DNA of 64,000 nucleotides from G965237725 sp965237725. Lineage in GTDB: Bacteria > Pseudomonadota > Gammaproteobacteria > Arenicellales > Poriferihabitantaceae. Position 1 is the first letter of the stretch. Each line of letters starts with the position of its first letter. The stretch lies in the NCBI GenBank assembly GCA_965237725.1, contig OZ250151.1:4030001-4094000 (forward strand). Direction: 5' to 3'. The position numbers and the translations under genes were made by a program. Below are positions 35,942 through 44,500 of this stretch, piece after piece. Below the pieces are notes generated by a model, which saw nothing but the letters and a program-made list of their open reading frames with translations, was not told the origin of the DNA and did not search any database.

Positions 35942-36811
35942 TTAACCCAGGGGCTTTAATAATTCTACCAGTTTCTTTTCTTCTTCCAGCGGCAAAGCTC
36001 TAAGTGGTCGACGCACATGACCACCATCATAGCCTCGCAGACGCGATGCAACCTTGACCGCGGGCATGTAGTCGCCGTGCCAGATATATATTAGCGATGG
36101 AATCATTTTTTCCCACAATGTCAGCGCGCCAGCATAGTCGCCAGTCGATACCAGTTCATACAGTCTCACTGCTTCTTTTGGCATATAATTTGCACCTCCC
36201 CAGATGGCCCCCGTGGCGCCAGCCATTAAAGCGAAAACGGTAGTGGTATCACATCCATTTAGCACCTTACCGCCACAGGCGAGGAATGCCTGATGTATGG
36301 TCAAGTCTCCCGCACTGTCCTTGATATATTCAAAATGTTCCAATGTGAGTAGTCGCTTATACAATACGGGTGATACCGATAATCCTGTGGCCTGAGGAAT
36401 GTTGTAGCCTACAATATCTACATTCAACTCAGCGTCCACATCAGCATAAAACTGAAATAGTCCGTCGTCGTCAGCAGGGCCTTCCAGATAGGGTGGTAAA
36501 ATCATCACCGCATCAGCGCCCAATGATTCAGCGCGTTTAGATCGTCGAATCACTTCATCAACATTGAGTGCGGAGGTTTGTAGTATTAGATTGCATCGAC
36601 CATTGATTACTCGCGCACCAGACTCGAACAGCTTTTCGCATTCATGTTCCGTCAGGTAGGGATGTTGACCGGTACCAGAACCCAACACCAGTCCATGCAC
36701 ACCAGCGTCAAGATATAATTCTATTAGCGCTTCCCATCGGCCATAGTCTAATGCACCGCTTTCTTCAAAAGGGGTTTGCATTGCAAGGTTGATACCGCTT
36801 AAATCTGACAT
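35942..36811 (-). CDS. DapA-family (dihydrodipicolinate synthase/NAL) aldolase-like protein
   Basis: 289 residues forming a TIM barrel. The Schiff-base lysine is K164 (FEYIKDSAGD) and the tyrosine Y136 (IVGYNIPQ). LVLGSGTGQHPYLTEHE replaces the usual GTTGE motif of DapA, so it is not the lysine-pathway enzyme. It lies 24 bases downstream of a DAO-type amine oxidase. A DAO plus DapA-like pair occurs in catabolism of hydroxyproline or similar cyclic amino acids, which is a reasonable but unproved role here. Confidence 0.8.
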   Translation of the reverse strand: MSDLSGINLAMQTPFEESGALDYGRWEALIELYLDAGVHGLVLGSGTGQHPYLTEHECEKLFESGARVINGRCNLILQTSALNVDEVIRRSKRAESLGADAVMILPPYLEGPADDDGLFQFYADVDAELNVDIVGYNIPQATGLSVSPVLYKRLLTLEHFEYIKDSAGDLTIHQAFLACGGKVLNGCDTTTVFALMAGATGAIWGGANYMPKEAVRLYELVSTGDYAGALTLWEKMIPSLIYIWHGDYMPAVKVASRLRGYDGGHVRRPLRALPLEEEKKLVELLKPLG

Positions 36812-36835
36812 GTTGTATTCTCTATAGTTGTAAAG

Positions 36836-38167
36836 TTAAACTTCTTTGCCTGCCTGGAAAAATTGATATGCAGTTGTCATGCGAACGCCCAGGGCGGTTA
36901 GAAAATCATTGTATTTTCGAACCGGCTTTGCCCGCCCCAGTAATATTTCGATACTCCTGGAAGTTTTACCCATGGCATGTTCAGCCAAAGCTTTGCCGAA
37001 TGTGGTTCCACGGGATACGCCGGTGCCATTACAAAAGGCAGTGCCAAAAACACGGCTCGCCAATTGACCAAAAACCATACCACCGTTGTGTGAAAGTGTC
37101 ATCATCCCGCCCCAACTATATTCGAAGCCCATGGAAGAAATTTCCGGGTAGCGACGGTCAAAAGCACCCTGGTGACTGGTTCTTGCTTTATCAACATCAG
37201 CTTGACTAGAGCGAAAACCCTTACCATAGCCGTAGACGTTTCGGAGAAATAATCGATTGTCGGGGGTGCGTCGAACCGTTGTTCCGAAACTATGGGCGGG
37301 AATCACACCAAATGCCGGGCCATCTCCAATTGCACGGGATTCAGATTCGCCAAGAATCCGGGTAAGGCTGCCGTAGGTATACAATGGAATTGCAGTGCCG
37401 GCATAAAATCCACACTGAGTGAGGAATGCATTATTACAAAGCATCAGATTTTTACAGCGTATCTCCCCAGTGGATGTGGTGCAAATATGTCTTTCGTTGT
37501 CATACTGGATTTGGATTACCGCTGTATTTTCATATGCACCGACGTTATCAGGTAAGCATTTCATTGCATTATGCATATACATGGCGGGTTGAAACAAGAC
37601 CGTCCCTGGCGCATGCAACGCCTTTAAATAATATTTGCTACCCGTAACCTGGTGAATTTCATCAGCATTAACCCAGCGATATGGTTGGTTAAGATTATCC
37701 ATCGCCCGAGCAAAGATATTCAGATTTGCGATGCCTTTTTCTGAAGCCGCGGCATGATACTTTCCCTGGGGATCCCACTCACAGTCTACACTGTGTTCTT
37801 CCACCGCTTCCTGCATATACGCGATGCCTTCCAGATTAATATGGTTTTCTTCGCTATTATCTTTAACGTCCTCGGCAAAATGTCGGTTGCGTGGATTGTG
37901 TGCCAGATCGATAGCATATCCCGCGCATCGTCCTGCGGCGTTGTTACCAATTCTCCCAGCATCTACAAGGGCAATGTCTCCTTCAGGATCAAGCTCAGCC
38001 AGCCGGCGGGCAGCGTGTAAACCCATCCATCCGCCACCAATTACAAGCCAGTCACAGGTGATATCGCCATCAAGAACATTGGCAGGTGAAACCGAATCAA
38101 GTATCTTAAACCATCCTGAATCAGTAGGTTCCGGATGAACCTTGCCTGGGAAAACGCATTCATTCAT
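36836..38167 (-). CDS. FAD-dependent amine oxidoreductase, DAO family
   Basis: About 443 residues from ATG 38167. FAD motif CDWLVIGGGWMGLHAARRLAE is followed by the VDAGRIGNNAAGRCAGYA segment typical of DAO enzymes of the PuuB/OrdL group, and the late FCNGTGVSRGTTFGK as the second FAD contact. The start lies in ATGAATGA, where it overlaps the stop of a small upstream frame. Together with the DapA-like gene it probably degrades an amino acid or polyamine derivative. Confidence 0.83.
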   Translation of the reverse strand: MNECVFPGKVHPEPTDSGWFKILDSVSPANVLDGDITCDWLVIGGGWMGLHAARRLAELDPEGDIALVDAGRIGNNAAGRCAGYAIDLAHNPRNRHFAEDVKDNSEENHINLEGIAYMQEAVEEHSVDCEWDPQGKYHAAASEKGIANLNIFARAMDNLNQPYRWVNADEIHQVTGSKYYLKALHAPGTVLFQPAMYMHNAMKCLPDNVGAYENTAVIQIQYDNERHICTTSTGEIRCKNLMLCNNAFLTQCGFYAGTAIPLYTYGSLTRILGESESRAIGDGPAFGVIPAHSFGTTVRRTPDNRLFLRNVYGYGKGFRSSQADVDKARTSHQGAFDRRYPEISSMGFEYSWGGMMTLSHNGGMVFGQLASRVFGTAFCNGTGVSRGTTFGKALAEHAMGKTSRSIEILLGRAKPVRKYNDFLTALGVRMTTAYQFFQAGKEV

Positions 38168-38330
38168 TGTTGGATCTTGCCATTGTAAAACGGGATACAA
38201 ATTTAATTACTTTATCAACTGGTTGGGCGAAAAATTCCGGATAATTAGTAATTTTCTTTTTAGTATTCGTTAATCTTGCACAAACGAACTGCTCTTGGGT
38301 CGTCGCCTGCGTCGTTGCTCCAGGATTCAA
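38160..38330 (-). CDS. Possible small ORF coupled to the amine oxidoreductase
   Basis: 56 residues from TTG 38330, preceded by GGAGTGGAGGAA, a strong ribosome binding site. Its TGA stop overlaps the next gene's start as ATGAATGA, the usual form of translational coupling. The sequence (NPGATTQATTQEQF..., then NYPEFFAQPVDKVIKFV) has no recognised family. The frame also extends upstream into the end of the GT10 gene, so chance cannot be excluded. Confidence 0.35.
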   Translation of the reverse strand: MNPGATTQATTQEQFVCARLTNTKKKITNYPEFFAQPVDKVIKFVSRFTMARSNNE

Positions 38331-38370
38331 AATTCCTCCACTCCTGATACAAGAAAAGTATCTCCACACT

Positions 38371-40269
38371 TCAATCTTCCCACAGCCGTTGTACAGCCTC
38401 AAGGTAAAAAAACTGCCGAATTGTTTCACGAACATCTTTTTGAATATCGTTTTCAGAGCCCGGGTAATTGACTGACAGAGACAAAACTATTTCCCGTATT
38501 GTTTGAAAGGAGGCGCAATGTTGCCAAATTGCGGCCGCAGTTTCACTTAGTTTTATTTGTATGCATTCACCTACATTCAGCAAAAATATTGCCTGATCAA
38601 GTTTCACCAAAACCCACCCAGAATTTTGTTTATAGCGTATTTTATCTCGACTACCAATTTTGTTTTTAACAACTTCGGGCAGTCTGACAAAGCAGTCTTC
38701 AGACGAATGTTCAAATTTTATCAATTGGGTCAAGTTAGAATGCTTGTAATCAGATTTCCAGTCAAAGAATTGTTGATAGATTGAATCATCTGCTGCTGCG
38801 CGATTTATCAGATCTGCAAGATCTTGTGGATCTGGAAAGTCACGTACATTTATATATGAATTTCTACCGGGAGAATAGTCCTCTATATTTGGGGCACCGA
38901 GGTAGATTGGCACTGTACCTACGGTCAATGGGTCAAAGAACTTCTCAGTCACATAGTCTTCCGAGATAGAATTTTCGAATGCAATGGCAAATTTATATGT
39001 TTTATAAACTTCTAGTTTGGTATCCTGGCCATTGTCCACCGTGAGATCTCTGTTTTTTAAAACTGTTCCATAGTGATGAATGTCAATGTATTTATTCAAT
39101 TCGCGCAAATAATTTAAACGCTTACTATGGTTGACAAGACTGCTTATAAATGAGGCGATGATACATCCTTCCTTTTTATCAGAAAAATTGTACTGGTTGG
39201 AATTAATCCGATTTGAAGTTTCATCTGAGAAATAAGGTATCCAGATATCCGACTGCCTTTGATAAGTCATTTTGATATCAAAGCAGACATCATTAATTCT
39301 GGGATAATTAACATCAGACTCCATGCTCCAGCAAACCCACAACTGTTCCATTGCTTTTCGTGGCAGGATTTCCTGGTCGTTAATGAATCCAGGAGCGTGT
39401 ACTATCACAGCGTCCGCCATGGGTATCATATTTCGGTTCGTGGATATCTTTACCCCTGGGGCGTTTATTTCGGTAAATTCGTCCAACTTTCCATAAAAAT
39501 CGTTAAATAAAACGATGAGTAAGCCTTCCTGTCTCATTTGGTCGTTGAAAGATTTGTTTGATGATGGGTCGATGGATTTTTCACTTAACGGAGGTGTGAA
39601 CTGATTCCAGTCATTGTCATGGGGAAAGAATTGCCGCCCGATAAAGTAACCAACTTCGGACTTGGAGTCAGAACAGGGAAATGGATATTTGTCATTTCTT
39701 GAATCGTGAATAAAGCAACTATTTTTTGCATGGGGCCAGATCATTACCCTCAAAAATGCCTGATCAATACCTGTTCCAAGTTTTACATTTTTAGATTCAT
39801 AAAATTTATCTGCGAGGGCTCTATAATTTCTGTTGGGGTTTTTTCGGGCGCCCCACATTCCACCCAGAATCTCCGTATCGTGCGAAGGGTGATCCCGTAG
39901 AACATGAAATTGATTATCAGAGGCAAGCCACTGGACAACTGCATTGGCTTCTCGTTCATTGATACGCGAATCTGAATCGCGAACAATCATCACCTCAACG
40001 TCAGGTTCGTCAATGCTAAAAAATCGCCAGAGTAATTTATCGATTGATGTGTGTCTTGAATCCCGGAAGATTATCCGGCAATCTGATTGGTAATTGAGCA
40101 GCTGAACAGCATCAAGCGGTACGGTTTCATCAACCCAGAACCAACATTCCCAGCCGGGATAGAACTGTCGAGCTAGGACGACATTGGCTTCAGCGCCTTT
40201 GATGTAACGTTCTTTGTCGCCCCACAATCCAAAAGATATGATGTGCTTGCCTAATTCGCTGGTTGACAT
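38371..40269 (-). CDS. Fusion: GT-like N-terminus, GT10 fucosyltransferase and PqqD-like domain
   Basis: 632 residues. Residues 1-225 look like a GT-A-type region (FYPGWECWFWVDETVP, MIVRDSDSRINEREA). Residues about 250-525 carry the GT10 (alpha-1,3-fucosyltransferase) hallmark FENSISEDYVTEKFFD (431-446), then GTVPIYLGAPNIEDYSPG and SYINVRDF. Residues 550-632 fit PqqD: VLVKLDQAIFLLNVGE, then KLSETAAAIWQHCASFQTIR, then an amphipathic C-terminal helix. PqqD domains bind peptide leaders, so a sugar transferase carrying one may glycosylate a ribosomal peptide or protein. The mini-precursor gene lies about 1 kb upstream on the same strand. I know of no characterised protein with this fusion. Confidence 0.75.
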   Translation of the reverse strand: MSTSELGKHIISFGLWGDKERYIKGAEANVVLARQFYPGWECWFWVDETVPLDAVQLLNYQSDCRIIFRDSRHTSIDKLLWRFFSIDEPDVEVMIVRDSDSRINEREANAVVQWLASDNQFHVLRDHPSHDTEILGGMWGARKNPNRNYRALADKFYESKNVKLGTGIDQAFLRVMIWPHAKNSCFIHDSRNDKYPFPCSDSKSEVGYFIGRQFFPHDNDWNQFTPPLSEKSIDPSSNKSFNDQMRQEGLLIVLFNDFYGKLDEFTEINAPGVKISTNRNMIPMADAVIVHAPGFINDQEILPRKAMEQLWVCWSMESDVNYPRINDVCFDIKMTYQRQSDIWIPYFSDETSNRINSNQYNFSDKKEGCIIASFISSLVNHSKRLNYLRELNKYIDIHHYGTVLKNRDLTVDNGQDTKLEVYKTYKFAIAFENSISEDYVTEKFFDPLTVGTVPIYLGAPNIEDYSPGRNSYINVRDFPDPQDLADLINRAAADDSIYQQFFDWKSDYKHSNLTQLIKFEHSSEDCFVRLPEVVKNKIGSRDKIRYKQNSGWVLVKLDQAIFLLNVGECIQIKLSETAAAIWQHCASFQTIREIVLSLSVNYPGSENDIQKDVRETIRQFFYLEAVQRLWED

Positions 40270-40472
40270 GGTTTAGTATAAATTTGACACTGGGTAAATG
40301 ATATTCTAATGTGACAATCTAGCAAAGCCTGAGTGGCGGTACTAAAATTCAGTAAAATAGTTTACGAGCCTTTTACCTGGAATCCATGAATTGATATTTC
40401 GAGTCACTTACAAATCTTGTCCAAACAGAACATAATTAATCATTTTAGTATTTTATACACAGGATTTGTAAT

Positions 40473-41123
40473 TTGACTAAACAAACAAAACTAATGATTG
40501 GCACCCCGGCTTACAATGGGTATCTACATACGGAGTACTTGCATTCGGTTCTTGCATTTAAAACCATGGGGATAGATTTTTCGGTTCAAACCATTGGCAA
40601 CGAAAGTCTGATTACACGAGCAAGGAACACTATTCTCGCCAAGTTTTGGTTGATGGAAGAATATACTCATTTGTTGTTCCTCGATGCCGATGTTTTTCTT
40701 GATGTCGATGGCCTGTTGAACATGCTCTACTATGATAAAGATGTCATCGGCGCGCCGGTTGCCCTTAAAGGCAAGAACCCCGATGGAAGTGCACAGCTTA
40801 ATACCGATGCTAATCCCGAGCTGGAAATAAAACTGCAGTCGGTTAATCGTGTTGGCACTGCTGTGTTTATGTTAAGCAGAAATGCGATCGGTGCGTTAAT
40901 TGACGATGCGATCAAAAACGGCCGTTCTTATTTGCAGACGGTTAGCCGTGATCCACAACACAGTGGAGAAATACACTATGATGTATTTCAGGTTGGGGTA
41001 TCGGACAATATATACCTGTCAGAAGATTTTTTTGTTTGTGACAGGCTAAAACAACTGGGATTTGAAATTTTTGTGGATACGTCAATTTATACCCGCCATA
41101 CAGGCGTTGTTGTTTTTGACTAA
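40473..41123 (+). CDS. GT-A-fold glycosyltransferase-like protein
   Basis: 216 residues. It starts at TTG 40473 with AGGA 9 bases before (ATG 40494 is a shorter option). MIGTPAYNGYLHTEYLHSVL is the nucleotide-binding strand, SLITRARNTILAKFW and HLLFLDADVFLD (DAD motif) are typical of Anp1-like or small GT-A enzymes. SEDFFVCDRLKQLGFEIFVD supplies the acidic residues near the end. It lies between the GT10-PqqD gene and the mini-precursor, on the opposite strand to both. The substrate is unknown. Confidence 0.78.
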   Translation: MTKQTKLMIGTPAYNGYLHTEYLHSVLAFKTMGIDFSVQTIGNESLITRARNTILAKFWLMEEYTHLLFLDADVFLDVDGLLNMLYYDKDVIGAPVALKGKNPDGSAQLNTDANPELEIKLQSVNRVGTAVFMLSRNAIGALIDDAIKNGRSYLQTVSRDPQHSGEIHYDVFQVGVSDNIYLSEDFFVCDRLKQLGFEIFVDTSIYTRHTGVVVFD

Positions 41124-41243
41124 GATAGCAGGAATCCTGTACTACTACTCGATGAATTGGGTGAATACTCTAATATTCTGATTGTTGCTATCTACCAGTG
41201 CTGTCTGGTGGAAAAACAATCTATTTTGACCGGCTTATGGAGT

Positions 41244-41420
41244 CTACCCTGTAATATTACAATTAACATTGCAGGTCAAACCGGCATGGGCGGGTAGCAC
41301 AATGCTGTCCATTGACGGCTTTTCCCATTTTTCCGGCAGAATACTTGTTGTGATAACTGCACCCCCTGCAAGGGTGGTTTTTAAGATTTTTCGTCGTTCG
41401 TCATCGTTTTTTCTGGTCAT
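41244..41420 (-). CDS. Mini-precursor C: 58-residue RR...W-x-KP...LPAHA peptide
   Basis: A 58-codon gene, ATG 41420 to TAG 41244, with AGAGG 9 bases before the start. R9-R10, then a hydrophobic Thr/Ala/Gly segment, W32-E-K-P and LPAHA at 42-46. RR-to-W is 23 residues and W-to-LP is 10, exactly as in proteins A and B. After the putative cleavage site only 12 residues remain (GLTCNVNCNITG), with two cysteines, three asparagines and a Thr, including an N-I-T sequon. It is divergent from the 1543-residue glycosyltransferase (171 bases between) and upstream of the GT10-PqqD fusion. The size and layout resemble a modified-peptide precursor. This is inference; expression is unproved. Confidence 0.68.
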   Translation of the reverse strand: MTRKNDDERRKILKTTLAGGAVITTSILPEKWEKPSMDSIVLPAHAGLTCNVNCNITG

Positions 41421-41591
41421 ATTTGAGAGCCTCTAGAGCAGGTAAAATTGAATATCATCAATACTTTTTGTTTCAGTTTTAAAAATGCTGTGCTTGTTTT
41501 GCGCTAGCCCCTATAGCCGCAATGCTATCATAGGCTGCTTTAAATTTGTACACAAACCGATCAAATTGTTCGAGCATATAATTAGAAGAGG

Positions 41592-44500
41592 ATGACCAGC
41601 CTAGACCATGATCTTCACACAATCCTTAAAAATCAGGGTTTTATAGAATCAGTTGAGTCAGTAGAGATATCCAGCGCAGCACAAAAGCTGGATAAATGGC
41701 CCAAAATCGTGCTGGTTTTGACTACCTATAACCGGCCGGAATATCTCGGCAAAACCATTGCAACTATCAGTAAAAGTCATCTAGATGATTGCCTGGTAAT
41801 AATTGTAGATGACAATAGTACGAATACAAAAACGCGAAGATTGGTAACCCAATTTGACCATGATCTTCCAGTAATAAAGATATTCAAAAATCAGAGATCC
41901 AATATGAACGTTTCTCTGGATATGGGCTGGTCCCTCGGGGTGGAACTGGGCTGTCAACGACTGGTGAATCTGGATTCAGATGTACTGGTTAAGCCTCACT
42001 GGCTTAGTCGTCTAGGCCAACTTTATGATGAGCTCGAATATCCCAGAGATCGATTAATACTCAGTGGATTTAATCGTCACAATAACCCATGTATCGTCTC
42101 TGACTACAAAGACCACGTGGTTAAAAGCAGAATGGGTGGAATAAACTACTATTTCCATTCAGAAGTTTTCGAAATTGTTAAAATTTTTCTCCAGCACCAA
42201 CACTGGGACACACTAATTCAGCACTATTTCTGGGACAACAGGGTGCACGGATTCAAGCAGGTTGCGGTCAAGCCTTCGGTTGTTCAACACATTGGGGTTG
42301 AAGGCACCAATGCTGCTTCAGTGTTTGACTATGCATTGGATTTTGATGATAAGGAAGTTTCAGAACGGCGCTACGTTATATCTCGCCGAAATACCGGACT
42401 AGGGGATTGTTTGATTTCCTTGTACAGCGCCTGGCTATTTGCGCAACGAACCAGGCGCGTTTTGGTAATCGACTGGCGGTTCACACCATATAAGCAACTT
42501 CGATCCAGTTCATTATATTTACAGCTCTTCGAGATCATAGAAGATTTAGACGGCGTTAATGTTTTAGAATTTGAAACTATTGCCAGCCAACTTGCGAATC
42601 TTGATATCTATCCGCCAAATCGTCGGTTAAATTTCTTTGATCAGGATTTATCAGATCGCCAGGAAATATTTAATTTGATTCGCTGGGGAGAAGATCGAAA
42701 AGAGTCAATAATAATTTTCGATCATTGCCTGAACTGGGATCAAATGCTGGGAACATCCAGAAGCAATGGTTTCTTCAATAAATTTGTTCCCACTTCTGTA
42801 GTTGCAGAAAGGATTTCGAAAATTGCACAAAAACACTTTACTGGAAATCCATTAATCGGTATTCATGTCCGACACGGTAATGGTGGCAATATTATGGGGC
42901 ATCAAAAATATTGGGACGAAGTGGGCCTGGAAAGTTGTGTAGAAGCAATGTCGTTCGCATTAAAAACTTTCCAGCAACCCTGCCAACTTTTCCTGGCCAC
43001 GGATTCCAGGTTTGTTGAAAATTACATTAAGTCAAAGTTCCCGGGCGTGGTGACACAACATAAGTTTTTGAACGAAATTGATCGAGGTGAACTTCATCAT
43101 ACCCGCGGTGAAGTGGACATTGCATTGGAAGCAATTGTAGATTTATTTTTATTGTCTCAATGCGATGTTTTAGTTCGTTTTCCCAAAAGCAGCTTTTTCT
43201 CTATTGTTGCTTCTGAGATCCAGGTTGAAAGTGAACACTCTGTAAATTTTGCTGCGTTGCCCAGTTGGCAACCTTCTAGATTCGAGTATTACCCTAAAAT
43301 AGAAACAGCTAATCCCGTCAAATCTCGCTCTTGTCTGATCACATTTCGAGATGACAATGGTCATCGATTAAACGCACTATATTTTGTTGTGGAACAACTC
43401 AGTGGGTTGCCAGATTCGGAAATAATTCTAGTGGAGCAGGATAGTCACGCAACTATTGATCCTGAAATATTGCCCGAAAATTGCAAGTATTATTTCGCTT
43501 TTAACGACGGCGAATTTAATTTTTCGTGGGGTATTAATCTCGCGGCGAAATACTCTTCTGGTCAGATACTCATTATTCACGATGCTGACATGATGTTGGG
43601 GTCCAACGAGCTGGATTTTGCTATCGATCAGTTTCAACAAGATATTGATGCTGTTAATCCATACGACACATTAATCGAATTGACATATGAGGATTCGAAT
43701 GACCTCCTGGCAGGTAGTAGAGAATTATATATATCTCGATCAGATGATGAGCTAAATCGTCAATCGATCGGGCAGATTCCTCCGTTTTGTGGCGGTATTT
43801 TTTTAATTCGCCGATTGATATTTTATGCTGCAGGCGAAATGGATGAAAGATTTCGTGGATGGGGTGGAGAAGATGATGCTATGAGTTTGCGGATTATAGC
43901 TACAACCCGAAAAATCAGGTCCATAGAAAATCAGGCCGCATTTCATATCTGGCATGGCGAGCATGACACACAAGTCAAGGATAACAATCCACAATACATA
44001 AGGAACATGGCGTTGCTAACGGCGTATTACGAAAATGGAGAACGCTATATTAAATCTCTGCGACAGGATTCGAATAAAAATGCTGACATTTTAAAATACA
44101 CCAAAAATGGTTCCCCCAGCGTCCAGTCACGGCTGCCACTGGTGTCCTGTTTGTGTGTGACCCGAAAACGTGTCGCATTACTAAAAGTTGCTATTCGCTG
44201 TTTTAAACTCCAGAACTATCCCAATAAGGAATTAGTGATTGTTTGTGACCAGGATGATTCTGAGACAATTAATTTTCTTGAAGCTATAAATCATTCTGAA
44301 ATTAGCTATATCGTTGCGTCGAGTGATACCCATTCGAATCTTGGCACACTAAGAAATTTATCTATCCATGTTGCTAATGGTGAATACTTTTGTCAATGGG
44401 ATGACGATGATATCTACGACCCACGGCGCATTTCATTTCAACTGTGGTTCGCACGAAAGCACGGAAAAGCTGCTTGTATTCTTTCCAGATGGTGGATACA

